Positions 8,339 to 18,832 are shown, counted from the stretch's first letter. The stretch: DNA of 40,046 bases from Clostridium sp. (GCA_012517995.1 JAAYTS010000012.1:1-40046), one strand, 5' to 3'. Numbers and translations: made by a program. The notes: a model not told the origin generated them from the sequence alone.

Positions 8339-10678
8339 ATGAAAAGACCTCTTATTCTTTTTTCCCTGGCACTTGTATTTGGCATATTGGTATCATATCT
8401 TACAAAATCATATGCATTTGTATTTTTTTCTTCTGTGATAATTCTATTGATTCTATTTGTTATATTTTCAAATAAAAAAAGAGAAACTTTTATAATAATA
8501 GGAACAGCCCTTTTTTATTTTATAGGTGGTTTAAATTTTTTATACAGCTATAACAGTAACATTAAAAAATACCTCCAATTTGACCAAGAATATGTAACCA
8601 TAAAAGGGTATGTTATTTCTGACCCTGAAATTAAAAGTTCCAGGGTTTACTATGTTTTAAATACTGAAGAAATAATTTTAAAAGATAAAAGAAGTCAAAT
8701 TAAGGGTAAAATAAGGCTTTCCACTTTAAATGATACCAACTTTATAGAATATGGCAGGGAAATAGAGGTATCAGGTCGCTTGAACATTCCAACAGGCAAA
8801 ACAAATCCAGGTGCATTTGATTTTAGAAATTATTTAAACCAATCTAAAATATCAGCTACAGTATTTGCCAAAGGGCAAAATATAAAAGTTAAAGATGGGT
8901 ATAAAGGGAATTTTGCAGTTAAATATGGATTGGTTTTAAGAGATAAGATAATGGGAGTGATAAATAAAAGTCTGCCTCCTTCTCAAGCTTCACTTTTAAA
9001 TGCAATTTTATTAGGTTATAAAAGTGGTTTGGGAAAAGATGTGGAAAGAATGTTTAGAGGTGCAGGTCTAGCACATGTCATTGTGGTTTCAGGAATGCAT
9101 GTAGGCTATATTCTTTTAGGTTTTGTGGTGTTTTTTAGAAAGTGCAGAATAAAAAGAACTTTTGCAAATATAATTATAATTGGAGTTTTGTGGGGATACG
9201 CAGTGATAACAGGGCTTGGGCCTTCTGTTATGCGTGCTGTGATCATGGCTTCAGTAGTTTTGGTGGGACAAATAATAAAAAGGGAAGCTGACATTTTAAA
9301 TAGCATTTCTTTTGCAGCTTTTATAATTCTTTTATTTAATCCTGCACTTCTTTTTAGTGTTGGATTTCAATTATCTTTTATTTCAACAATTTCAATTATA
9401 CTATTTTATAAAAATTTAAGTTCTCTTCTTACTAACAGGCTGCTTCCCCAATATCTTACGGATATTATATCACTGACTTTATCAGCACAAATAGGAGTGC
9501 TGCCTATTAGTGTATTTTATTTTAATGAAATATCTTTAGTGTCGGTTATATCTAATGTATTGGTTGCACCTATAATTGGGATTATTACAATTTTAGGTTT
9601 GGTTATGGCAGGTGTAGGTCAGATACATATAATTTTTTCTCAATTGGTAGGGCTGTGCAACAATACACTTCTTAGTTTTGTACTTTTTGTTTCAAACAAA
9701 ACTTCAAGTTTTCCCTTTGCAGTGGTAAGAGTTATAACCCCTTCAATATTATTTATAGGGATTTATTACATTTGTATACTTTATTTTTTATGGTACAAAC
9801 CAAAGCACAAAGTAAAGTTACTGCCAAAACATAATATTATTATTTGGACAAGTTTTCTTTTTATAATTTTGATAAATTTATTTATACCAAAAGGTTTGGA
9901 GGTTGTATTTTTGGATGTTGGGCAGGGGGATTGTGCATTTATTAGAACCCAAGGGGGGAAAACCATTTTAATTGACGGCGGAGGCTACATAAATAGAGAA
10001 GATGATTCTAATATTGGGGATGATATAGTTATACCATTTCTTTTAGACTATGGTGTTACAAAACTAGATGTTGTTGCCATAACCCATGGACATGTTGACC
10101 ACACACAAGGCTTAAAGCCCATTTTAGAAAGCTTTAGAGTTTCAAATTTTATAATTCCTGATGTTCCGGTATTAGATGGACTTGAAGAACTTTTAAAGAT
10201 AGCTAAAGAAAGGGATATTAATATTGAAAGCTGTAAGAAAGGTGATATAATTAACTTGGATAAAAAAACTTATTTTGAGGTTTTGCATCCAAAAAGAGAT
10301 TTTTATATTTATGAATCAGCTTTAAATAATAACTCTTTAGTGCTAAAATTGTATTATGAAAATGTAAGCATACTATTTACAGGAGATATTGAAAAAGAGG
10401 CAGAGATAATGCTTGTAGATGATGAATTACCTGTTTATGCAGATATATTAAAGGTTCCTCATCACGGTTCGGCAACTTCTACAACGCTAGAATTTTTGCA
10501 AGAGATAGATCCTACGGTTGCAGTTATAAGTGTGGGACGAAATAATTTTGGACATCCTTCAAATGAGGTGCTAGAGCGTTTAGAAAAAGAAGGGGTCTTA
10601 GTTTTACGAACAGACAAAGACGGCGCAGTTATAGTTAAGTCAAAAGGAGAAAAGGTAAAAATATTAAATTATAGATAA
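8339..10678 (+). CDS. comEC: DNA internalisation/competence protein ComEC/Rec2
   Basis: Polytopic membrane protein of 779 residues in the usual three parts: an N-terminal membrane and DUF4131/OB-like region (about 1-170), the Competence domain with many membrane helices (about 215-480; SGMHVGYIL and GLGPSVMRA visible) and a C-terminal metallo-beta-lactamase domain (from about 520) with LDVGQGDC, THGHVDH, FTGDIE and VPHHGSATS. It forms the transmembrane channel for single-stranded DNA; the C-terminal domain is proposed to be the nuclease. ATG 8339 is preferred over GTG 8333, with GTGAGG upstream. comEC next to holA and rpsT is the standard Firmicute order; comEA is not adjacent here. Confidence 0.95.
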   Translation: MKRPLILFSLALVFGILVSYLTKSYAFVFFSSVIILLILFVIFSNKKRETFIIIGTALFYFIGGLNFLYSYNSNIKKYLQFDQEYVTIKGYVISDPEIKSSRVYYVLNTEEIILKDKRSQIKGKIRLSTLNDTNFIEYGREIEVSGRLNIPTGKTNPGAFDFRNYLNQSKISATVFAKGQNIKVKDGYKGNFAVKYGLVLRDKIMGVINKSLPPSQASLLNAILLGYKSGLGKDVERMFRGAGLAHVIVVSGMHVGYILLGFVVFFRKCRIKRTFANIIIIGVLWGYAVITGLGPSVMRAVIMASVVLVGQIIKREADILNSISFAAFIILLFNPALLFSVGFQLSFISTISIILFYKNLSSLLTNRLLPQYLTDIISLTLSAQIGVLPISVFYFNEISLVSVISNVLVAPIIGIITILGLVMAGVGQIHIIFSQLVGLCNNTLLSFVLFVSNKTSSFPFAVVRVITPSILFIGIYYICILYFLWYKPKHKVKLLPKHNIIIWTSFLFIILINLFIPKGLEVVFLDVGQGDCAFIRTQGGKTILIDGGGYINREDDSNIGDDIVIPFLLDYGVTKLDVVAITHGHVDHTQGLKPILESFRVSNFIIPDVPVLDGLEELLKIAKERDINIESCKKGDIINLDKKTYFEVLHPKRDFYIYESALNNNSLVLKLYYENVSILFTGDIEKEAEIMLVDDELPVYADILKVPHHGSATSTTLEFLQEIDPTVAVISVGRNNFGHPSNEVLERLEKEGVLVLRTDKDGAVIVKSKGEKVKILNYR

Positions 10679-10715
10679 AAATTAGAAATATTAAAGGTAG
10701 GTATGTTTTTATATT

Positions 10716-11726
10716 ATGGGTATTAAAATATTAAAAGATGATATAAAGAATAATAATTTTAAAAATCTTTATGTTTTTTATGGAGAAGAAGAGTATTTAA
10801 AAAAATTCTATATAAATAAAATTGAAGAAACCATTTTAGAAGATAATTTTAAAAGTCTTAATAAAGTAGTATTAGATGGAAAAATAGAAGATGATAAAAT
10901 TGTTGAAGCATGTGAAACAATGCCTTTTTTTTCTCAACGCAAGCTTGTTGTGGTAAAAAATTCAGGAAAGTTTAGCAGCAAAAGTGGTGCTAAATCTAAA
11001 AAAAGTGAAGATGAGGATTTTTCAAAATATTTAGAAAATGTTCCACCATATACTTGTTTGATATTTTATGAGGATGCCATTGACAAGAGGCTTAAACTTG
11101 TTAAAAATATAAAAAATAATGGTCTTTTAGTTGAATTTCAGTATTTAAAGCAGCCAGATTTAGTAAAGTGGGTTATTAAAACTTTTAAATCCTATAAAAA
11201 GACAATTGATATAAATGTGGCATCTTATCTAGTGAGTATAAGTGAACCTGGAATGACTGAGATATTAAATGAAATAAAAAAACTGGTATCTTTTTTAGGG
11301 GAAAAAGAAAATGTTGAAATTAGTGATATTGACAAAGTTTGTACAAAGTCAATTAAAAGCAGAATATTTGATTTAGTGGATGCAGTTGCTGAAAAAAGAA
11401 TAAGTGTGGCGTTAAAGCTTTTAAATGACATGATAATATTAAAAGAGCCTTTACCTAAAATACTTTTTATGATTGCAAGACAATTAAGGCTTATACTCCA
11501 GATGAAGGTTCTGTGTAATGAAGGTTTGGGCAAAAATGAAGCATGTGCTAAACTAAAAATGACACCTTATGTGGGAAACAAAGTATATAATCAGGCAAAA
11601 AATTTTTCTACAAAAAAGATTAAAGATGCTATAAAAGAGGCAATGGAGCTTGATTTGGCAATAAAGACAGGTAAGATAAATGATAGAATTGCAGCAGAAA
11701 TTCTAATTTATAAATTGGCAGAGTAA
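10716..11726 (+). CDS. holA: DNA polymerase III delta subunit HolA
   Basis: 336 residues, the usual length. The clamp-loader delta subunit opens the beta sliding clamp. N-terminal features fit the family (NLYVFYGEEEYLKKFY; later MPFFSQRKLVVVKN), and the C-terminal collar region contains PLPKILFMIARQLRLILQMK and KIKDAIKEAMELDLAIKTG. It is AT-rich with many lysines, like its neighbours. The ribosome binding site AAGGTAGG is rather far (about 14 bp) from the ATG, but no better in-frame start is seen. It follows comEC by 37 bp and probably shares its transcript, ending at a bidirectional terminator before the oppositely oriented rpsT. Confidence 0.94.
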   Translation: MGIKILKDDIKNNNFKNLYVFYGEEEYLKKFYINKIEETILEDNFKSLNKVVLDGKIEDDKIVEACETMPFFSQRKLVVVKNSGKFSSKSGAKSKKSEDEDFSKYLENVPPYTCLIFYEDAIDKRLKLVKNIKNNGLLVEFQYLKQPDLVKWVIKTFKSYKKTIDINVASYLVSISEPGMTEILNEIKKLVSFLGEKENVEISDIDKVCTKSIKSRIFDLVDAVAEKRISVALKLLNDMIILKEPLPKILFMIARQLRLILQMKVLCNEGLGKNEACAKLKMTPYVGNKVYNQAKNFSTKKIKDAIKEAMELDLAIKTGKINDRIAAEILIYKLAE

Positions 11727-11746
11727 AAAAACAATAAAAAAAATAA

Positions 11747-11778
11747 TAAAAAAAAACGTACTTTTGTACGTCTTTTTC
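11747..11778. terminator. Bidirectional terminator between holA and rpsT
   Basis: ACGTAC (11756-11761) and GTACGT (11766-11771) form a stem with a TTTT loop, flanked by an A-run on the left and a T-rich run (CTTTTTCTT) on the right. It therefore gives a U-tract for both the rightward holA transcript and the leftward rpsT transcript. Confidence 0.85.
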
Positions 11779-12042
11779 TTATTTATTAGAAGAGTTTAAA
11801 GCCCTTGCAAGTTTAGATTTCATTCTCGCAGCAGTGTTTTTATGAAGTATATTTTTAGCCACTGACCTATCTATAGCCTTTACAGCACTTTTAAAACTAT
11901 CTGCAGCATTTGCATCTGAAGTAGCAATAGCTTCTCTGCACTTTTTCAAAGTTGTCCTTAAAGCAGACTTTCTTATGTTGTTTTTAAGTGTTTTACTCTT
12001 TGTTATGCGAACTCTTTTCATAGCAGATTTTACATTTGGCAT
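11779..12042 (-). CDS. rpsT: Small ribosomal subunit protein bS20
   Basis: 87 residues beginning MPNVKSAMKRVRITK, with the lysine/arginine-rich helical sequence typical of S20 (KNNIRKSALRTTLKKC; KNILHKNTAARMKSKLARAL). It binds 16S rRNA early in assembly of the small subunit. The open frame extends 26 codons further upstream, but ATG 12042 has GGAGGTG about 6 bp upstream and matches the family start. It is transcribed against holA and gpr from its own promoter, an orientation known for rpsT at this locus in Firmicutes. Confidence 0.97.
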   Translation of the reverse strand: MPNVKSAMKRVRITKSKTLKNNIRKSALRTTLKKCREAIATSDANAADSFKSAVKAIDRSVAKNILHKNTAARMKSKLARALNSSNK

Positions 12043-12077
12043 CTCTTTCACCTCCTGCGAGTTAATTAACAAAATGT

Positions 12078-12106
12078 ATTTTATCACGAATAGAATTAAA
12101 TTGCAA
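12078..12106 (-). promoter_or_regulatory. Sigma-A promoter of rpsT
   Basis: Read on the minus strand: TTGCAA (12106-12101), 17-bp spacer, TAAAAT (12083-12078). This puts the transcription start about 30 bp upstream of the rpsT ATG. Confidence 0.75.
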
Positions 12107-12215
12107 GGGAATTTGTTCATTTTTCTTTGTGTAAATTTTAATAAGGTATTTTTTCTAGATTATATGAAAAAATAATAATTGATATATGAATTTTAAAAAA
12201 AAGGAGCGATTTTAT

Positions 12216-13202
12216 TTGGGTAGAGATGTGAGAACTGATTTAGTTTTAGAGGCACATGAGCTGATAAAGGAGAATGAGTTTAATGAAAGGAGAGATCCAC
12301 CAGGAGTAGAGGTGGAAAGTGATGGTACAGAAGAGATAAGAATAACAAGAGTAAGGGTGGTATCTTCTGAAGGAGAAGAGGCAATCGGCAAACCAATAGG
12401 TAACTATGTTACATTGGAAGTTCCAAGGCTAAAAGAAAACGATCAAACCTTATATGAAAATACATGTAAGGCTTTAGCAAAAGAATTTGAAAAAATATTA
12501 AAATTAGATGAAAAATCTACAATATTAGTAGTTGGGTTGGGGAATTGGAATGTTACACCAGATGCCTTAGGACCTAAAACATTATCAGAACTTATGGTTA
12601 CAAGACATTTGTTGGAATATATTCCTAAAGAAGTTGATGAAGGTGTGAGACCTGTATGTGCAATTGCTCCAGGTGTATTAGGAATTACAGGTATTGAAAC
12701 AGGTGAAATTATAAAAGGAATTGTAGATAAGATAAAACCTGATGTGGTTATAGCAATTGATGCTTTAGCGTCAAGGAGAATGGATCGTGTAAACACCACT
12801 ATTCAAATAGCAGATACAGGCATCTCACCAGGGTCAGGAGTGGGAAATAAGCGGATGGCACTTTCTAAAGAGACTCTAGGGGTACCTGTTATAGCAGTGG
12901 GAGTACCAACAGTTGTTGATGCGGCAACAATGGCTAATGATACAATTGACAAGGTAATAGACAGTTTGATAAATGAATCTAGAGCAGAAAAAGACTTTTA
13001 TAACATGTTAAAAAATATAGATAGAGGAGAAAAGTATCAATTGATACAGGAAGTTTTACAGCCATATGTTGGAAACCTTATTGTAACACCTAAAGAAATT
13101 GATGATGTTGTTGACAGAATTGCAAAAGTGATAGCAAATGGATTAAATATAGCACTTCATCAGGGTATAACTTTAAATGATGTAAACAGATATTTGCAAT
13201 AA
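12216..13202 (+). CDS. gpr: Germination protease GPR (spore endopeptidase)
   Basis: 328 residues from TTG 12216. GPR degrades the small acid-soluble proteins that coat spore DNA, during germination; it is made as a zymogen in the forespore and self-processed. Family hallmarks are VGLGNWNVTPDALGP and IAIDALASRRMDRVNTTIQIADTGISPGSG with the conserved aspartates, and GVPVIAVGVPTVVDAAT. The frame is open from ATG 12186, but AAGGAG (12201-12206) is 9 bp before TTG 12216, so the shorter form (MGRDVRTDLVLEA…) is more likely and agrees with known GPR N-termini. It should be controlled by sigma-G; I could not identify a convincing sigma-G promoter by eye. Confidence 0.95.
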   Translation: MGRDVRTDLVLEAHELIKENEFNERRDPPGVEVESDGTEEIRITRVRVVSSEGEEAIGKPIGNYVTLEVPRLKENDQTLYENTCKALAKEFEKILKLDEKSTILVVGLGNWNVTPDALGPKTLSELMVTRHLLEYIPKEVDEGVRPVCAIAPGVLGITGIETGEIIKGIVDKIKPDVVIAIDALASRRMDRVNTTIQIADTGISPGSGVGNKRMALSKETLGVPVIAVGVPTVVDAATMANDTIDKVIDSLINESRAEKDFYNMLKNIDRGEKYQLIQEVLQPYVGNLIVTPKEIDDVVDRIAKVIANGLNIALHQGITLNDVNRYLQ

Positions 13203-13275
13203 GTACCTTTGGCTAAAACAAAAGCATCAAAAATTATATAAGAAATAAATAAGAGAAAATGTAAAATGTAAAAAA

Positions 13276-13312
13276 AAAAAGAATATAGACAAAAAGAATA
13301 TAGACAAAAAGA
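13276..13312 (+). repeat. Short 15-nt tandem repeat between gpr and the amidase gene
   Basis: AAAAAGAATATAGAC occurs twice head to tail (13276-13290, 13291-13305), followed by a partial third copy (13306-13312). The rest of the gap (13203-13433) is AT-rich. TTGTGT (13374-13379)-16 bp-TATTAT (13396-13401) is a possible promoter for the next gene. No gene is seen in the gap. Confidence 0.6.
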
Positions 13313-13433
13313 TAAAATTATTCGATAATAAGTATAAGAGAATAGATAAAATTTGAAGAGACATTGTAGAAACTTGTGTTTTTCTATTTTTTGTATATTA
13401 TCCTTTTTAAACTTTTTCTAATAGGGGGTTCTT

Positions 13434-14285
13434 ATGAGAATAATGGAATTTTTAAGTAAGCTGCACAGATATTATTTGAAATTGTCAGGGAAAAAGAAGC
13501 TTTTAGTTTTTGTTGTTGTTTTTATTTTAGGTTTTATACTTGGCAGTGCTTTTAGCAACTATAAAAATGCATCTGAAATGAAAAAGGAGGCATATCAGGG
13601 CAATGAATATGAAAACAATCAGGCAGAAAAAAAACATGAGGATAAAGAATTAGAAGAATTGCCGCAAGAGCCTTCAGATAAAGAAGTAATTGTTGTAATT
13701 GACCCAGGTCATGGTGGGGAAGATTTTGGTACTTATTATGGAAATATACTTGAAAAAGATTTAAATTTGGATATATCTTTAAAAATGGGCTCAATAATAG
13801 AAGAAGCTGGAATAAAAGTGGTATATACTAGGACAGAAGATAAAGATGTAGGACTTGATGAGAGAGCTTTTATGGCAAATAATTTAGATGCTACATTATT
13901 TATAAGTGTACACAACAATTCCATGCCAGACAATCCAAGCTATAGGGGGACAGAGACTCTTTTTTGTCCTTCGCAAAACCCAGTATATGGCAATATGGAC
14001 GGAAAGAAACTTGCCTCCATTGTACAAAGTAATTTAATAAACAAACTAAATACCATTGATAATGGCATAATAGAAAGACCCAATTTAGTTGTGTTACGAA
14101 AAACCAAAATGCCTGCAGTTATAGCTGAAATTGCGTACCTTTCAAATGCTTCAGACAGGGAATTATTAAAACAAGCTGAATTCAGGCAAAAAGCAGCACA
14201 GGCTCTGGTTGATTCAGTTTTTGAGGCTCTTGAAGTAATGGAGGCAGAAAAAGATGAAGACGGGGTTTGGAAAATTAAAAAATAG
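13434..14285 (+). CDS. Membrane-anchored N-acetylmuramoyl-L-alanine amidase (Amidase_3, CwlD-like)
   Basis: 283 residues: a short cytoplasmic segment, one membrane helix (about 23-42), a charged linker and an Amidase_3 domain (about 83-270). Zinc ligands and catalytic residues are all present: H93 in DPGHGG, E107 in EKDLNL, H160 in SVHNN and E232 in IAEIAYLSN. It cleaves the amide between N-acetylmuramic acid and L-alanine. Next to gpr a spore role is plausible (CwlD makes muramic-delta-lactam in the cortex), but the same fold also serves in vegetative cells. In Bacillus, spoIIP occupies this position after gpr; this protein is the Amidase_3 family. ATG start with AGGGGGT upstream. Confidence 0.88.
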   Translation: MRIMEFLSKLHRYYLKLSGKKKLLVFVVVFILGFILGSAFSNYKNASEMKKEAYQGNEYENNQAEKKHEDKELEELPQEPSDKEVIVVIDPGHGGEDFGTYYGNILEKDLNLDISLKMGSIIEEAGIKVVYTRTEDKDVGLDERAFMANNLDATLFISVHNNSMPDNPSYRGTETLFCPSQNPVYGNMDGKKLASIVQSNLINKLNTIDNGIIERPNLVVLRKTKMPAVIAEIAYLSNASDRELLKQAEFRQKAAQALVDSVFEALEVMEAEKDEDGVWKIKK

Positions 14286-14375
14286 CTTTTGTTTTTCAGC
14301 AGTTGTTGCCAGTTTTGGTTATATGGTATATAATAAACGTATTAAAAATTTAAGTTAATATTTTGAGGTTTTGAT

Positions 14376-15071
14376 ATGAAACATTTGGGGAGATATATAT
14401 TCATACTTGCTGCTATAATTATATTATGGAATCAGTTTATACTAAGACCTGTAAGAATATTATCCATATTTTTTCACAAAATAGGATATTCTTTTATAGC
14501 CTTTCTTTTTGGGTATGGCAAGGGAGCCTTTTTTACCGCATTTGAAAATTTAGGAGTTACAATGCTAAATGTTAGGGGCTGGTTTTCTTCCTTTCTTGTT
14601 TTAAATGGTGGGTATATAAGCAGTGCATTGTTTTTTGTAATAATAATGGGTCTTAAGAAAACCAGTATTAAAAAATATCTCCTTGGAATTGTGGCAATTA
14701 TTTATATGTTTATTTCTATTATTAACCCTGCACTTCAATTTACCTGGATATATATAATTATTTTTGTTACCATTATTATCATTTTATATATGGTTAAGAG
14801 CAATTCATTGGATGAATGGATAATTGACATAGTAAGCATATCATCTATATCGTATATTATATATGATACATTTGTAGATACTATTTTGTTTACCATTAAT
14901 GAAAAATTTAATATAATTAACAGCTGGAGAAGTGCTCCGCCGGCTTATCTTGTAGAATTAAGCAAAATAACGCCATTACCAGCTTTAGTATGGGCAATAA
15001 TCTGGCTTTTAATTAGTATATTTTTATTTAATATGCTATTATTAAAATCATCAAGATATTCAAGAAGATAA
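14376..15071 (+). CDS. Polytopic membrane protein resembling M50B peptidases but lacking HExxH
   Basis: 231 residues with about six membrane helices. The segment from residue 29 reads ILSIFFHKIGYSFIAFLFG, and LNGGYISSALFFVII follows near residue 77. This parallels M50B site-2-protease-like proteins, where the corresponding blocks are roughly HExxHalaallfG and a GY/GPLG-containing helix. Here HExxH has become H34-K-I-G-Y38, so a zinc protease is not expected. Function unknown; it could be a non-catalytic relative. No close operon partner is obvious: it starts 90 bp after the amidase gene and precedes ligA by 37 bp. The similarity is by eye, so moderate confidence only. Confidence 0.55.
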   Translation: MKHLGRYIFILAAIIILWNQFILRPVRILSIFFHKIGYSFIAFLFGYGKGAFFTAFENLGVTMLNVRGWFSSFLVLNGGYISSALFFVIIMGLKKTSIKKYLLGIVAIIYMFISIINPALQFTWIYIIIFVTIIIILYMVKSNSLDEWIIDIVSISSISYIIYDTFVDTILFTINEKFNIINSWRSAPPAYLVELSKITPLPALVWAIIWLLISIFLFNMLLLKSSRYSRR

Positions 15072-15081
15072 GTTTATTTAG

Positions 15082-17103
<2,022 letters not shown>

Positions 17104-17114
17104 TTATTATCATT

Positions 17115-17855
17115 TTAAGTTTGAAATCTGCTTTTAATTTCAACTTTTATTTTATTAATTCTATCATTTAAGATGCTGATTCTTTCGTTTAAAATGCCCC
17201 TTACATCCCTATTTAAAATACCTGCATTTAAAAATAGCAGACGTGGGAATGCAAGGAAAAATCTTTTATATTTTATTATTATTTCTTTGTATTTATTGAC
17301 AGATAAATCAGAGTAGTTTACAATTGCTTTTCTTAAGTCCAGCATGCCAGCTATTGATTTTAAAGTATCAAAAAGAAAGTGGATAATCAATAAAGATGAA
17401 ATAATTATTTTAGCCAATACAGGCACTGGATAAGTAAATTGTACAATAATAGGATGTACTATTTTTATCAGAAAGAACGCCAGTATTCCCCATAAAAGGG
17501 AATATTTCAAACAAATATATCCCATTATATTCATAGCATAATCGCTGTAATCCCACCATTTTGAGTTAAACATTTTCTCTAATGTAAATCCTGTGATAAA
17601 TTCTAAAAGAGTAACCAACAAAGTAGATATAATTATACACATTAATACTGAGGTGTAATTATTTCCATAAATGTTTTCAATCCACTTTAAAGATTGGATA
17701 ATCAATACTGCACCAAAACCATAAATTGGTGTAAAAGGACCATTCAAAAACCCCCTGTTAATAAATTTTCTTTGAATTATGCTAGCATAAGTTGTTTCCA
17801 TTACCCACCCAAGGAATGAATATATTGAAAAATATAAAATTAGATCCCAAGCCAT
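17115..17855 (-). CDS. CmpB/PF06541-type membrane protein (putative ABC-transporter type IV)
   Basis: 246 residues with about five membrane helices, then a charged, helical C-terminal tail. The N-terminus (YFSIYSFLGWVMETTYASI, then INRGFLNGPFTPIYGFGA) is the signature of a clostridial and bacilli family named putative ABC-transporter type IV; real activity is unknown. WWDYS follows near residue 100. It lies 49 bp downstream of the HD-domain gene on the same strand, a pairing I recall from other clostridia, so the two probably form an operon. The two sit reversed relative to nearly everything else in the window, between ligA and a two-component system. Confidence 0.8.
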   Translation of the reverse strand: MAWDLILYFSIYSFLGWVMETTYASIIQRKFINRGFLNGPFTPIYGFGAVLIIQSLKWIENIYGNNYTSVLMCIIISTLLVTLLEFITGFTLEKMFNSKWWDYSDYAMNIMGYICLKYSLLWGILAFFLIKIVHPIIVQFTYPVPVLAKIIISSLLIIHFLFDTLKSIAGMLDLRKAIVNYSDLSVNKYKEIIIKYKRFFLAFPRLLFLNAGILNRDVRGILNERISILNDRINKIKVEIKSRFQT

Positions 17856-17904
17856 CTTTATACTTCCTTTCTTTTTATATTTTTATATAAATGTCTACTA
17901 AAAA

Positions 17905-18408
17905 CTATACTGATATCCTCCTGCTTGATATTTTTTTACGCATTTTTTGTTGTATAACATTTATTTGTAATGTTTCATTTAAAGCACATAATTTATCAGC
18001 AATGCATACAATCCAGCTTTCTAAATAATATGGTGGTATGGGTGTTAGCGGAAACATGTGTCTTAGGATGATATTTTCCTCTTTTGGTGTTAGTTCAAAA
18101 TCCTCATGAGCATTTTGTAAGGATTTTCTTGGATGAAAAAATCCATGCAGGCGATGTCCGTTATTTTTGTCATGCCAATCGTATAAAAAGTAATCATGAA
18201 GCAAAGCACCCCTTATTAGCAATGGAAAATCCACATTAAGACGGAGGCGAGATGCAATCCGACAGCTCATATATGCTACTTTGATACAGTGTTCATATAC
18301 GCTTGTTTTTCCGTGCTGCATATATTTAGTTGTTTGTAGAAAACGTGAATTATTACACAATTGTTCAATAGTGTCTTCAATGATTGGCTCATATTCTTTT
18401 AAAACCAT
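17905..18408 (-). CDS. HD-domain protein (predicted metal-dependent phosphohydrolase)
   Basis: 167 residues. HD-domain features: histidine in SVYEHCIKVAYMS (about residue 39), the HD pair in IRGALLHDYFLYDW (about 72) and a later conserved HMFPLTPIPPYYLESWIVCIADKLCAL with a third histidine and an aspartate. Such proteins hydrolyse phosphate esters, often of nucleotides, but substrate is not predictable. ATG 18408 has AGGAGGT upstream at a somewhat long spacing (about 13 bp). First gene of the reverse pair with the CmpB-type membrane protein. The C-terminal end is basic (MRKKISSRRISV). Confidence 0.82.
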   Translation of the reverse strand: MVLKEYEPIIEDTIEQLCNNSRFLQTTKYMQHGKTSVYEHCIKVAYMSCRIASRLRLNVDFPLLIRGALLHDYFLYDWHDKNNGHRLHGFFHPRKSLQNAHEDFELTPKEENIILRHMFPLTPIPPYYLESWIVCIADKLCALNETLQINVIQQKMRKKISSRRISV

Positions 18409-18832
18409 ATGCTAGAATATTACCTCCTTCTTATTCCTCAACCAATCTTATAGGTGCTAAGGAACATAAAGCTAGCAAATTAGAAAGAAGATAACATCCT
18501 GTAATAATACGTTGGAAAACATTAGGTAAAAGGATGATATCTTTCTGTATAATAGTATACAACATTTTAATAGATTTGGGGTAAAAAATTTTGAAAAATA
18601 TTAAAATAATTTGTCGTTTTTTTAGTTATTCAATTCCTGGTTTAAAAATAAGTGAGTTACAAGGGAATTTAAAAACCCACTGAAAAGAGGTATAATTTCA
18701 GTGTCTTTTAATTTTTAAGAAAATCTTAAGAATTTTATTAAGTGTTTTGTAAAATCTGCCTGATATACTATAAGAAAAAAGGCAGGTGATTTGGAATGTA
18801 TATTTTTTAAAATAGTACAGGAGGTTTAAATA
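18409..18832. promoter_or_regulatory. Divergent regulatory region between the HD gene and the response regulator
   Basis: No gene seen. It contains an imperfect inverted repeat, AGAAAGaagATAACATCCT (18482-18500) against AGGATGATATCTTTCT (18531-18546), next to TATAAT (18548-18553). A hairpin CACTGAAA/TTTCAGTG (18678-18703) is followed by a T-rich run (possible terminator or attenuator). Three TTAAG repeats lie at 18715-18742. TTGTAA (18747-18752)-16 bp-TATAAG (18769-18774) is a candidate promoter for the response regulator, whose GGAGG ribosome binding site is just before the ATG. Confidence 0.5.
18715..18742 (+). promoter_or_regulatory. Three TTAAG direct repeats, likely response-regulator binding site
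   Basis: TTAAG starts at 18715, 18726 and 18738, spacing 11 and 12 bp, directly upstream of the candidate -35 of the response-regulator gene. OmpR/PhoB-type regulators bind tandem direct repeats with about 11-bp spacing, so autoregulation is plausible. AT-rich background makes single copies common; the phasing is the evidence. Confidence 0.5.

Noticed and set aside
11975-12175. Forward frame across rpsT and its promoter
   Set aside because: Antisense to rpsT; hydrophobic low-complexity translation and no supporting signals.
12107-12215. Sigma-G promoter for gpr
   Set aside because: Expected biologically, but no -35/-10 pair matched the consensus well enough to report.
12443-12799. Long reverse frame inside gpr
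   Set aside because: Antisense shadow of a well-conserved gene; no ribosome binding site and no recognisable protein.
13276-13312. CRISPR-like repeats
   Set aside because: Only two and a half head-to-tail 15-nt copies with no spacers and no cas genes; simple tandem repeat.
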